DNA of 64,000 nt, taken from Pedobacter kyungheensis (GTDB taxonomy: Bacteria > Bacteroidota > Bacteroidia > Sphingobacteriales > Sphingobacteriaceae). The position numbers and the translations under genes were made by a program. Shown one piece after another: positions 26,519-35,035 of the stretch. The DNA lies in NCBI RefSeq assembly GCF_000812965.1, contig NZ_JSYN01000021.1:1-64000 (forward strand). The letters are read 5' to 3'. Within the stretch, counting starts at the first letter, position 1. Each line of letters starts with the position of its first letter. The notes under the pieces are model-generated. The model was not told the DNA's origin and searched no databases. It was given only the letters and a program-made list of their open reading frames with translations.

Positions 26519-27064
26519 ATGATGATAAAATCATTTTTATGGGAGTGTATGCCGGTATTTGGACTGGCGCTGGGGCTTGCGGCACTTCTGGCTCTATGGG
26601 CGTTCCGCTTAGCCAGAAAAGTTGGTGGCTCCTCACCGCCGCTTGAGCACCGCTGGCAAAAAGGCGTAGACGATTTGGATGGTGAGCGGATTTCTGGTGT
26701 TGGTGATGAATCTGATCAATCGCGTGGAGATTCAATGATGGGGCTGGCGGTGCCGGATGCAGGTGTGTTGGTGCTTGCCGCTGATGAGTTTGCATTTGCC
26801 GGGGCTTTGGGAAATACTGGGGTTTTTGATAAGAGCGATCAGCTGGGGATGTTGGCGGACGTGCAGCAGGAGATCAAATCGGTCTGTGCGCTGCTTGCTC
26901 AAAAGGATGGTGGTAAGCAAGATTTCTTTACGATGTTCGAGCTGGTGCGTCAGAAATACCCTCGTATCGCGGGGCATCCTGCTGCCCTTGAACTCCGGCC
27001 TTTTATCCGTCAGCAAGTACCTTTTCATTTGTCTGATGAGGAACTGGATAACCTTTGGGGCTAG
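26519..27064 (+). CDS. ICE leader protein of the tra operon, membrane-anchored
   Basis: 181 residues. One N-terminal membrane segment (PVFGLALGLAALLALWAF), a flexible Gly/Ser/Asp-rich middle, and a soluble end (DFFTMFELVRQKYPRI, then FHLSDEELDNLWG). Unnamed proteins of this kind often precede traE in Bacteroidota ICEs. Its 5' end is duplicated as a remnant at 7.3 kb. Precise role unknown. Confidence 0.65.
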   Translation: MMIKSFLWECMPVFGLALGLAALLALWAFRLARKVGGSSPPLEHRWQKGVDDLDGERISGVGDESDQSRGDSMMGLAVPDAGVLVLAADEFAFAGALGNTGVFDKSDQLGMLADVQQEIKSVCALLAQKDGGKQDFFTMFELVRQKYPRIAGHPAALELRPFIRQQVPFHLSDEELDNLWG

Positions 27065-27118
27065 TTAGCAGCCGTTTTTTTTGAATCAACTGATTTTTTA
27101 ATCCTTTTAATTTTTTGA

Positions 27119-27478
27119 ATGCGTAGAAAAAATATATGTGGTTCCTTTTTAGGGATCTGGAAAAATACGTCCATTAAGTTTTTGCTTGCGGCGATGTTGG
27201 TATGTCTTTCTAACCTGCTGTTTTCTGCAGTGGCGTTTGCCCAGGATGGGATTCAAGGCATTAATGAGGCATCGAACAAAGTGCGTAGCTATTTTGATGC
27301 GGGGGCGAACCTGATGTATGCCATCGGTGCAGTTATCGGCATTATCGGGGCAACCAAAGTGTACCAGAAATGGAATGCGGGTGAGCCGGATACGGGTAAG
27401 GTGGCGGCGGCCTGGTTTGGTTCCTGCGTGTTTTTGGTGGTGGTGACTTCGGTATTGAAGTCGTTTTTTGGAATCTAA
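27119..27478 (+). CDS. traE: TraE-family conjugation protein (DUF4134)
   Basis: 119 residues. Signal peptide (VCLSNLLFSAVAFAQ) and two membrane segments (NLMYAIGAVIGIIGATKVY; AAWFGSCVFLVVVTSVLKSF) with the family string WNAGEPDTGKVAAAWFG. A small VirB2-like inner-membrane or pilin-type subunit of the transfer machine. First conserved gene of the tra order E-F-G-I-J-K-L-M. Confidence 0.9.
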   Translation: MRRKNICGSFLGIWKNTSIKFLLAAMLVCLSNLLFSAVAFAQDGIQGINEASNKVRSYFDAGANLMYAIGAVIGIIGATKVYQKWNAGEPDTGKVAAAWFGSCVFLVVVTSVLKSFFGI

Positions 27479-27488
27479 ATAAGAAACG

Positions 27489-27549
27489 ATCAGGGCGGGC
27501 GTGACCAGGCCTGGCTTAAGAATGGCATCAAGGTTCGCCTGCCCCTGAT
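27489..27549 (+). promoter_or_regulatory. hairpin between traE and traF
   Basis: ATCAGGGCGGGCG (27489-27501) pairs with CGCCTGCCCCTGAT (27536-27549), enclosing the palindrome CCAGGCCTGG, and is followed by TTTTAATTT. It probably sets the ratio of the small pilin-like TraE to downstream proteins by partial termination or mRNA processing. Confidence 0.5.
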
Positions 27550-27564
27550 TTTAATTTAACGGTT

Positions 27565-27915
27565 ATGAGTTTAGTGTATCATATTAATAAAGGTGTAGGT
27601 CGCCCGATTATCTTCAAGGGTTTCCAGGGACAGTATATTGCCTGGCTGTCAGGAGGGCTGGTGCTGCTGATGCTCTGCTTTACGGTGCTGTATGTGGCTG
27701 GCGTTTCGCTTTTTGTACTGCTGCCTCTGGTATTTGTTTTGGGTGGCGGGCTGTTTTTTTGTGTGAATTATTTGTCCAAGCGCTTTGGTCAGAATGGGCT
27801 GGGTAAATTTTTAGCACGGCGCGGATTGCCTGTTTATTTGAGGTTTTCTTCAAGGCGTGTGTTTACCGGGTTGCGAGTAGCGGCCTCTAATCGGGAAAGG
27901 CAGGTAATGCGATGA
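27565..27915 (+). CDS. traF: TraF-family conjugation protein (DUF4133)
   Basis: 116 residues. It opens YHINKGVGRPIIFKGFQGQY, the DUF4133 signature, then has two membrane segments and a basic tail. It is a VirB3-like inner-membrane component that supports the TraG ATPase. The stop overlaps the TraG start by 4 bp (ATGA). Confidence 0.9.
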   Translation: MSLVYHINKGVGRPIIFKGFQGQYIAWLSGGLVLLMLCFTVLYVAGVSLFVLLPLVFVLGGGLFFCVNYLSKRFGQNGLGKFLARRGLPVYLRFSSRRVFTGLRVAASNRERQVMR

Positions 27916-30380
27916 TGGAGATTGAAAAGATACTTCCGGTCTGGAAGGTGGAAAGTGATTGTATGGTGTCCATGTCCGGAGATGTGACAATCGCTTATAG
28001 GGTGAGCTTGCCGGAAACCGGGACGCTTTCTCCCAGCAGTTTTGATGTGGCCCAGCAAGCTTTTGTGAAAGCGATCAGGGTATTGCCGGCAGGTGTGGTC
28101 TTTCATAAGGCAGATTACTTTTTTAAAAGTAAGGTGAAAGCGGACTTTGAAAGCGCTTCTGCCTCGGTACTTTCTTTTGCTTCCGAAGGGCATTTTAATG
28201 AAAGGCCTTTTTTGGATCATGAGTGCTATTTGTTTTTGACTTTGCTGCCGCGTGGCAGAAAGCTATCTTCTTCTGCTTATAGCAATATCCTGCGTAAATC
28301 GATTGCGCCTGCCGGACGTAAGGACGAGGTTTTGCTGAAGAATTTTTTCTCTGCGGTAGGTTCCTTTGAGCGGATTTTATCGGATAGCGGCCTGTTTGCC
28401 TTGGCGCGACTGGGTGATAATGAGCTTTCGGGAACGGCAAATTTGCCGGGGATCATTGAGCGGTATCTGTTTTTGCTCGGCAAAGGTGAGTCTTCGATGT
28501 TGCGCGATGTGCATTTGAAAGAAGGAATTAGGGTGGGCGACAAGCAGGTGCAGTTATTTACCCTGGCTGATGCGAAGGATCTGCCAGGGATTTGCGGGAG
28601 TAGGATTGACTTTGATGCCTATTCTACGGAAAGGACCAAGTACAGTATTGGCTTTGCATCACCCTTAGGGCTGTTTCTGGATTGTAACCACATTTATAAT
28701 CAGTTGATTTTTACGGGTGACCCGCAGCGGACAATCAAGGAGCTGGAGGCAAAAAAACTGCGGTTGCAGTCGCTTTCTGCTTATTCCCGTGAAAACGCGG
28801 TTTCGCGGGATTTCTGCAATGATTTCTTGAATGAGGCGGTAGTGACCCAGAAGCTGCCGGTAAAGGCGCATTTCAATGTGCTTTGCTGGACAGATGAGGC
28901 TTCGGGGCTGACGGAACTGAAGAACAAGGTGGGGTCAGCAATGGCAAAAATGGATGCGGTATGCCGCCAGGAAACTGATGGCGCGCCGCAGGTTTGGTTT
29001 GGTTGTATGCCGGGCAATGAAGGGGATTTTCCGATGAACGATACCTTTGACACCTTCGCTGAGCAGGCCTGCTGTTTTTTGAATATGGAAACGGCTTACC
29101 GTTCGTCTTTGTCGCCTTTCGGGATCAGATTGGGGGACCGCCTGTCCGGTGTTCCGCTGCATGTGGATATATCGGATGAACCGATGAAACTGGGCTGGAC
29201 CACAAACCGGTCAAAGTTCATTATAGGCCCCAGCGGTAGCGGAAAGAGCTTTTTTACGAACCATTTGATGCGTTCTTATTATGAGCAGGGCGCGCATGTG
29301 GTGATCGTAGACATCGGTCACAGCTATAAGGGGCTTTGTGATCTGCTTGGTGGCTATTACTTTACCTATTCCGGTGAAACCCCGATCTGCTTTAATCCTT
29401 TTTATATTGCCGAGGGTGATGTGCTGGATACCGAAAAGAAAGAGAGTATCAAGACTTTGCTGCTGGCGCTCTGGAAAAATGAAAGCGAAAGTTATACCAG
29501 GGCGGAATACGTGGCGGTCAGCAATGCACTGACTTTGTATTATGAGTACCTGGCAACGAATCCATCTGTATTTCCCTGTTTTAATTCCTTTTATGATTTC
29601 CTGATGCAGGAGTATCTGGTGGTACTCCGTGATGGTAAGGTGAATCCCAAGGATTTTAATATAGATAATTTTCTGTATGTACTGAACCCTTACTACAAGG
29701 GCGGTGAGTTTGATTTTTTGCTGAATGCAACTGAACACCTGGATCTGCTCAAAGAGAGGTTTATTGTTTTTGAGATCGATACCATAAAATCGCACCCGAT
29801 TTTATTTCCGGTAGTGACCCTGATCATCATGGAAATGTTTATTGCCAAGCTCCGCAAGCTGAAAGGTGTGCGCAAGGTCTTGCTTTTGGAAGAGGTCTGG
29901 AAAAGCATTTCAAAGGGCGGAATGGCAGAATACATCCAGTATGCCTATAAAACGTTCCGCAAGTTCTTTGGGGAGCCGATTGTGGTTACCCAGGAGATCG
30001 AGGACATTATTTCTTCACCAATCGTCAAGCAGGCGATTATCAATAACTCGGACTGTAAGATCCTGCTGGACCAGAGTAAATACCAGAACAAGTTTGATAC
30101 GGTGCAGGAGCTGCTGGGCCTGACCGATCACGATAAATCGCTGATCCTTTCAATGAATAAGGCCAATGATCCTAAGCTAAAGTATAAAGAGGTCTTTATC
30201 TCCCTGGGCGGGCATTCCAAGGTGTACCGTACAGAGGTCTCGGTTACGGAATATCTGGCCTATACAACTGAGGAAAGGGAGAAACAAAAGGTGCAGGAAT
30301 ATGCCGCCAAGTACGGCTCAGTGGCTAGGGGCATTGCGGTGCTGGCAGCTGAGCTGCGCAGCGGGAAAAAGGTTTTTTAA
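27912..30380 (+). CDS. traG: TraG-family conjugation ATPase (VirB4-like)
   Basis: 822 residues. Walker A GPSGSGKSFFTN at about residue 439 and Walker B KVLLLEEVWK at about residue 655. The conserved string VVTQEIEDIISSPIVKQAII precedes the end. It powers assembly of the transfer channel at the inner membrane. Full length with no visible lesion. Confidence 0.95.
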   Translation: MMEIEKILPVWKVESDCMVSMSGDVTIAYRVSLPETGTLSPSSFDVAQQAFVKAIRVLPAGVVFHKADYFFKSKVKADFESASASVLSFASEGHFNERPFLDHECYLFLTLLPRGRKLSSSAYSNILRKSIAPAGRKDEVLLKNFFSAVGSFERILSDSGLFALARLGDNELSGTANLPGIIERYLFLLGKGESSMLRDVHLKEGIRVGDKQVQLFTLADAKDLPGICGSRIDFDAYSTERTKYSIGFASPLGLFLDCNHIYNQLIFTGDPQRTIKELEAKKLRLQSLSAYSRENAVSRDFCNDFLNEAVVTQKLPVKAHFNVLCWTDEASGLTELKNKVGSAMAKMDAVCRQETDGAPQVWFGCMPGNEGDFPMNDTFDTFAEQACCFLNMETAYRSSLSPFGIRLGDRLSGVPLHVDISDEPMKLGWTTNRSKFIIGPSGSGKSFFTNHLMRSYYEQGAHVVIVDIGHSYKGLCDLLGGYYFTYSGETPICFNPFYIAEGDVLDTEKKESIKTLLLALWKNESESYTRAEYVAVSNALTLYYEYLATNPSVFPCFNSFYDFLMQEYLVVLRDGKVNPKDFNIDNFLYVLNPYYKGGEFDFLLNATEHLDLLKERFIVFEIDTIKSHPILFPVVTLIIMEMFIAKLRKLKGVRKVLLLEEVWKSISKGGMAEYIQYAYKTFRKFFGEPIVVTQEIEDIISSPIVKQAIINNSDCKILLDQSKYQNKFDTVQELLGLTDHDKSLILSMNKANDPKLKYKEVFISLGGHSKVYRTEVSVTEYLAYTTEEREKQKVQEYAAKYGSVARGIAVLAAELRSGKKVF

Positions 30381-30410
30381 CGAATTATTCACCAATTAAA
30401 ACTTAACGAT

Positions 30411-30848
30411 ATGAACAATTTAAGAACAAAAAATGAGGAAGAAATGAATGCGCGCTTATTGTCATGGGCTTCCAGGATGTTGATCATGGGAGCAAGTATG
30501 ACGCTGGTGCTGATCATCGGTTTTCAGTCTTGTAAACAGGCCGCCTCACTCGAAGGTACTTACGTGAATGACGCGGGGAGCGAGTTTAGTATTGCCCATG
30601 ATACCCTTATAGTTGAGCATGAAGAAGGCTCAAGGTATCTGCTGCACCGGAGGACTGGATTTCAGTTGCTTGATGATACGGGAAAAGCCGGAAAGTTGCA
30701 GCATGAAAAGGAAGAATGGACTGCTGTGCTGGACAAGGAGAGCGGGATTCTGACTGAAAACCGCAAGGGAAAGCAGATCAGCTTTAGTGCTGATGGGGAG
30801 ACTATCACGGTGGGTAAACGCAAATACAAACGAATATTAACAAAATAA
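30411..30848 (+). CDS. ICE lipoprotein-like hypothetical protein
   Basis: 145 residues. An N-terminal membrane segment ends in FQSC, a possible lipobox (MTLVLIIGFQSC), though the N-terminal tail is long. The soluble part (LEGTYVNDAGSEFSIAHDTL) looks like a small beta-barrel. Lies between traG and traI. No named family recognised. Confidence 0.6.
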   Translation: MNNLRTKNEEEMNARLLSWASRMLIMGASMTLVLIIGFQSCKQAASLEGTYVNDAGSEFSIAHDTLIVEHEEGSRYLLHRRTGFQLLDDTGKAGKLQHEKEEWTAVLDKESGILTENRKGKQISFSADGETITVGKRKYKRILTK

Positions 30849-30851
30849 GCG

Positions 30852-31562
30852 ATGAAATTATTAGAGTTTATGACAAAAATTTTAAAGACCTATATGGTTG
30901 TGCTGCCCTTAAGTGCTACTGTCCTGCTGACCGCTTTGCCCACTGGGGCAAATGCGCAGCTGGCGATAGCCGAGGTGATCAAGGCAGGCGTAAAAAAGGT
31001 GATCAAGGCGGTTGATCTGAAAGTCCAGCGGCTGCAAAATGAAACGATCTGGCTGCAGAATGCGCAAAAAGTGGTGGAAAATACGCTGAATAAGTTGAAG
31101 CTGGGCGAGATCTCGGAATGGACCGAGCGCCAGCGCTCGCTGTATTCGGAGTATTACGAAAGCCTGGTGAAAGTGAAATCGGTGATCTCCGCTTACAAGC
31201 GGATCAGGGATATTGCTACTACGCAGGCAGCGATTGTGCAGGAGTACCGCTGGGCCTGGGGGCTGTTTAAAAAGGATAAGCATTTTTCCGCTGATGAGCT
31301 ATTGCACATGGAAGAGGTTTATGAGGGCATGTTAAAGGCTTCGGTCAATAATCTGGACCAGGTTTTTGTAGTGATCAATTCCTTTAAAACCCAGATGGGT
31401 GATGCTGCAAGGATGGAGCTGATTGATGCGGCGGCAGAAAAGATGGAAGGTAATTTTACTGACCTAAGGCAATTCAATGACCAGAACATTACTCTTTCTA
31501 TCCAGCGGAGCAGATCGGTACTGGAAACTAAAACATTAAAGGAGCTATATGATGTCAACTAA
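30852..31562 (+). CDS. traI: TraI-family conjugation protein (DUF4141)
   Basis: 236 residues. Signal peptide ending TGANAQ, then a long helical region (VQRLQNETIWLQNAQKVVEN, WTERQRSLYSEYYESLVKVK) typical of CTnDOT TraI. A VirB5-like periplasmic coiled-coil protein. It overlaps the next gene by 14 bp. The two genes after it are shorter distant paralogues. Confidence 0.8.
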   Translation: MKLLEFMTKILKTYMVVLPLSATVLLTALPTGANAQLAIAEVIKAGVKKVIKAVDLKVQRLQNETIWLQNAQKVVENTLNKLKLGEISEWTERQRSLYSEYYESLVKVKSVISAYKRIRDIATTQAAIVQEYRWAWGLFKKDKHFSADELLHMEEVYEGMLKASVNNLDQVFVVINSFKTQMGDAARMELIDAAAEKMEGNFTDLRQFNDQNITLSIQRSRSVLETKTLKELYDVN

Positions 31563-32235
31563 GGGGATGGATATGGAAAAAAGGCGGCTAGGGGCAAGGC
31601 TCCTTTTAATTGCTATGGTTTCGCTGCTGCTGGCGACTGCTACACTTTCACGCTGCCAGGCGCAGACCTGGAATGAGATTTTCAAGCAGAAAAAAACGCA
31701 GATCAAGTACCTGGGCGAGCAGATCGCAGCCTTGCAGATGTACTTGGAGTATGCTAAAAAAGGTTACCAGATGGTCAGCTCGGGCTTGCAGACCGTGAGG
31801 GACATTACCGGCGGAGAGTTCAATTTGCATCATGCCTTTGTGTCGGGATTGAAACAGGTGAGCCCTGCGGTCCGTGATGATATTCGTGTAGCGGAGATTG
31901 TCGCCTTGCAGGCGGCCATATTGAAGTCTTTTTCCGGGGTTAAGGGGAGTTCTTTCTTGAGTCCTGACCAGTTGGTTTACGTGGCCGAGGTGGCGGATGG
32001 GGTGATTTCAGATTGTTTGGCCGATATGGAAGAGCTGCTGCTGGTGATCTCCTCCGGCAAGCTGGAAATGAAAGATGATGAGCGCTTAAATAGGTTAGAG
32101 GGGATTTATGGGCGGATGCTGGAAAAATCAGGCTTTACACAAAGTTTTTGTAGCGAGGCGCGCCTGGTGATCCGGCAGAAACAGATGGAAGGCTTGACAC
32201 TGGAAAGATTAAGGAGGTACTATGAGATTGAGTAA
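31549..32235 (+). CDS. TraI-like paralogue 2, secreted helical protein
   Basis: 228 residues. Signal peptide ending CQAQ, then coiled-coil-type helices (QIKYLGEQIAALQMYLEYAK, KGYQMVSSGLQTVRDITGGE). It shares the motif G-Y-x-(M/V)-(V/I)...V(R/K)DI...F(N/S)LH with the next gene. ICE proteins of this type are sometimes labelled TerB-like by automated pipelines; I see no evidence for tellurite resistance. Start ATG 31549 or 31573. Confidence 0.7.
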   Translation: MMSTKGMDMEKRRLGARLLLIAMVSLLLATATLSRCQAQTWNEIFKQKKTQIKYLGEQIAALQMYLEYAKKGYQMVSSGLQTVRDITGGEFNLHHAFVSGLKQVSPAVRDDIRVAEIVALQAAILKSFSGVKGSSFLSPDQLVYVAEVADGVISDCLADMEELLLVISSGKLEMKDDERLNRLEGIYGRMLEKSGFTQSFCSEARLVIRQKQMEGLTLERLRRYYEIE

Positions 32236-32872
32236 ATGGTTTTTTGGATTTCTACTAATGGCCGCTTTGACGTTCGGTTTTCGCTTTACTGTCTCTGCCC
32301 AGAGCCAGGAAGTGCAACAGCTGGTGCTGAATGTAGAAAAGCTTAGCCAGCTGAAAAATATCCTTTCGGATATGAAACGCGGTTATGAGGTGATCGCTAA
32401 AGGCTATAAGGCGGTGAAGGACATTGCCCAGGGTAATTTCTCTTTGCATCAGGTGTTTTTGGACGGGCTTTGGCTGGTCAGTCCCGAGGTGCGCAGGTAT
32501 TATAAGATTGCGGAGATCATTTCTTATCAAAAGGATCTGGTGTTGGAATATAAGGCGGCTTACAAACGCTTTTCTTCAGGTGGCAATTTCTCTGTTTCGG
32601 AGCTGGATTATGTTTCCAAGGTTTACGGCAAACTGGTGGAAGAAAGCCTGGATAATCTGGATAGGCTGGCGATGGTGATTACGGCGAACAAGATGCGCAT
32701 GAGCGATGAGGACCGGTTAATGGCCATTGATCAGATTTTTGCCGAGGTGGAAGATCAACTCATTTTCCTGCGCTCATTTAACCACAAGACCAGTCTGCTG
32801 AACGTTCAGCGCCAGCAGGAAAAATCAGAGATCAAGGGTTTGGACTATTATTTTAAAAGGGAGGGCTTATGA
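32222..32872 (+). CDS. TraI-like paralogue 3, secreted helical protein
   Basis: 216 residues. Signal peptide ending TVSAQ, then QLVLNVEKLSQLKNILSDMK, RGYEVIAKGYKAVKDIAQGN and FSLHQVFLDGL, closely matching the layout of the preceding gene. It overlaps both neighbours by 14 and 4 bp. Probably forms part of the same periplasmic assembly as TraI. Confidence 0.7.
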   Translation: MRLSKWFFGFLLMAALTFGFRFTVSAQSQEVQQLVLNVEKLSQLKNILSDMKRGYEVIAKGYKAVKDIAQGNFSLHQVFLDGLWLVSPEVRRYYKIAEIISYQKDLVLEYKAAYKRFSSGGNFSVSELDYVSKVYGKLVEESLDNLDRLAMVITANKMRMSDEDRLMAIDQIFAEVEDQLIFLRSFNHKTSLLNVQRQQEKSEIKGLDYYFKREGL

Positions 32873-34065
32873 GGTTGGTAAATTGTTTTAAGTTGTTTTT
32901 GATGGTCTTTGCTGGACTTCTGGTGATGCCGGGCTTTAGTTTTGCCCAAAGTGGAGGAGGGCTTGCGGGTTCGATCACCGGCCTGCAGCCAGTATTGGAT
33001 AATGTATATCGGGATATGATGCCGCTCTGCTCGCAGCTGATCGGGGTAGGGCGGGGACTTGCTGGATTCGGGGCATTGTGGTATATCGCCTCGCGCGTAT
33101 GGCGCAGTCTGGCCAGCGGCGAGCCGGTTGATTTTTATCCTTTATTGCGCCCTTTTGCCCTGGGCCTTGCCATTGTGCTTTTCCCTTTGGTGATCGGTGT
33201 ACTCAACGGCATCCTGCAGCCGGTGGTTTCAGCGACCGGAGGCATGGTGAAGAATTCCAATAGGGCGATTGAGGCGCTTTTGAAGCAGAAAGAAGCTGCT
33301 GTCCGCCAGAGTAAACATTGGCAAATGTATGTCGGGGAAACAGGTTCTGGTTCAGAGGATAAATGGTACCGCTATACACATCCCAAGGATCCCGACCGGG
33401 AAGATGAAGGCGTTTTTGAGGGGCTTGGCAATGATATCAAATTCCAGATGGACCGCATGTCGTACAATTTTCGCAATAACATTAAGGCCTGGATGAGCGA
33501 GGTGTTGCAGGTCTTGTTTGCTGCTGCTGCGCTTTGTATCAATACGATCCGGACGTTTTACCTGATCGTGATGGCCATACTTGGCCCGCTGGTTTTTGGT
33601 TTCGCGGTCTTTGATGGGTTCCAGCATACTTTAACGGTCTGGCTGGCCAGGTACATCAATATTTTCATGTGGCTTCCGGTTGCCAATATCTTCGGCAGTA
33701 TACTGGGTAAGATACAGGAAAATATGCTGCGCATCGATATTTCCCAGATCGGAGAGGCAGGTGACACTTTCTTTAGCTCCAGCGACGCGGCATATTTGGT
33801 GTTTTTGTGTATTGGAATCGTGGGTTATTTCACTGTTCCGAGCGTAGCGGGATATATCATCAATGCCGGTGGAGGTAATGCGATGGTGCAGAAAATCAAT
33901 TCGCTGGTGGTAAGTGGTGGTATGGGGGCAGCTGGTATGGCCGCGGCCGGCGGCAAGATGGCGCAGGATGCTTTTGGCGATACTTACCGCAGGATGTCCG
34001 GTTCTTTTGATTCTGCTGAAGGGGGGGATTACTTCAAGGACAAGGTGGCTGGTGAAAAGACTTAA
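32869..34065 (+). CDS. traJ: TraJ-family conjugation protein
   Basis: 398 residues. Signal peptide ending FSFAQ, and polytopic with about six to eight membrane segments. Family strings: LDNVYRDMMPLCSQLIGVGR, FGALWYIASRVWRSLASGEP, DFYPLLRPFALGLAI. It is the VirB6-like integral channel protein. The Gly/Ala-rich C-terminal end (MGAAGMAAAGGKMAQDAFGD) is soluble. Confidence 0.9.
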   Translation: MRLVNCFKLFLMVFAGLLVMPGFSFAQSGGGLAGSITGLQPVLDNVYRDMMPLCSQLIGVGRGLAGFGALWYIASRVWRSLASGEPVDFYPLLRPFALGLAIVLFPLVIGVLNGILQPVVSATGGMVKNSNRAIEALLKQKEAAVRQSKHWQMYVGETGSGSEDKWYRYTHPKDPDREDEGVFEGLGNDIKFQMDRMSYNFRNNIKAWMSEVLQVLFAAAALCINTIRTFYLIVMAILGPLVFGFAVFDGFQHTLTVWLARYINIFMWLPVANIFGSILGKIQENMLRIDISQIGEAGDTFFSSSDAAYLVFLCIGIVGYFTVPSVAGYIINAGGGNAMVQKINSLVVSGGMGAAGMAAAGGKMAQDAFGDTYRRMSGSFDSAEGGDYFKDKVAGEKT

Positions 34066-34082
34066 GCCTTATGTTCGATGTT

Positions 34083-34130
34083 GGTGTCAACTGGGCATAA
34101 TAAGTTAACCTATTATGCCTGGATGACACC
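34083..34130 (+). promoter_or_regulatory. 48-nt hairpin between traJ and traK
   Basis: Outer stem GGTGTCA/TGACACC and inner stem GGCATAATA/TATTATGCC around an 8-nt loop, with the bases between mostly pairable through G-U. This makes about 18 pairs in 48 nt. No T-run, so mRNA processing or translational control of traK is more likely than termination. Confidence 0.55.
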
Positions 34131-34161
34131 GCAGATTCTTTAACCACATATATACATAACC

Positions 34162-34788
34162 ATGTTTGCACAACTTAAAAATATAGACCGTGCTTTTCAG
34201 CACATTAAAAAGTTCAGTATCGCTTTTCTCATTGTCTGCGTACTGTTGTCGGGGAGTATCGTTTACCTGTGTTTTGACCAGATGAACAAGGCATCGGGGC
34301 GGGTACTGATCCTGTACAACGGTAAGGTGCTGGAGGCTTTTGCCTCGGAGCGAAAGGCTAACCTGAATGTGGAACTCAAAGACCACATCAAAACTTTTCA
34401 CCGGTATTTTTTTACCCTGGACCCTGATGAAAAGGCCATTGCAGCTACAGTGGGAAAAGCGCTATACCTGGCAGATAACTCGGCAAAACAGGCCTATGAT
34501 AACCTTCGGGAGTCAGGTTATTTTAATAACCTGATTGCTGCCAATATTTCGCAAGGCATCGACGTGGATAGTATTTCGCTCGACATTAACCGCGAGCCCT
34601 ACGGTTTTGTCTGCTACGCGCGGCAGAAGCTGATCCGTTCGACCAGTACGGTGTACCGCAGGCTGATCACTAGAGGGGATATCAGGGTACTTCAATCCCA
34701 GACCGATAACAACCCGCATGGGTTTTTGATCTGCCGCTGGGAAACGCTGCTGAACCAGGATGAATCTGCTAAAGCTGCTGCGCCATGA
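34162..34788 (+). CDS. traK: TraK-family conjugation protein
   Basis: 208 residues. MFAQLKNIDRAFQHIKKFSI opens the family, followed by one membrane segment and the conserved ELKDHIKTFHRYFFTLDPDE. It is a VirB8-like bitopic inner-membrane protein. The last 4 bp overlap the traL-like gene. Confidence 0.9.
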   Translation: MFAQLKNIDRAFQHIKKFSIAFLIVCVLLSGSIVYLCFDQMNKASGRVLILYNGKVLEAFASERKANLNVELKDHIKTFHRYFFTLDPDEKAIAATVGKALYLADNSAKQAYDNLRESGYFNNLIAANISQGIDVDSISLDINREPYGFVCYARQKLIRSTSTVYRRLITRGDIRVLQSQTDNNPHGFLICRWETLLNQDESAKAAAP

Positions 34789-35006
34789 GGTTTTCTGGGA
34801 AAAGGGAAAAGGAGCTGGAAAATGGTCAGGTTCGGTTTGCGGAGAAAGTTGCTGCGGGGATTCTTGGCGCGCAACGAAGACTTGCTGACTATTTGAACCG
34901 CAGGACGGCTGGCTTTTCCGCCCGGAGGTGGAGGACACTTCTACTGGGCTTCTGCCTGCTCTTTGGCAGCTATACCCTGTACCTGCTGATTGCAGCTATT
35001 TATTAA
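34785..35006 (+). CDS. traL: TraL-like small membrane protein
   Basis: 73 residues: a charged N-terminal half and one C-terminal membrane segment (LLLGFCLLFGSYTLYLLIA). It occupies the traL position between traK and traM and overlaps traK by 4 bp. The name rests mainly on position and size. Confidence 0.65.
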   Translation: MRFSGKREKELENGQVRFAEKVAAGILGAQRRLADYLNRRTAGFSARRWRTLLLGFCLLFGSYTLYLLIAAIY

Positions 35007-35035
35007 TTATTCAATTCATTTAAACGATATCATTT

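Noticed and set aside
29211..29795. Long minus-strand frame inside traG
   Set aside because: Antisense to the conserved ATPase region; no family and no expected start.
31549..32872. Tellurite resistance (TerB) function
   Set aside because: Some automatic annotations use this label for such ICE proteins, but signal peptides, coiled coils and position show conjugation proteins.
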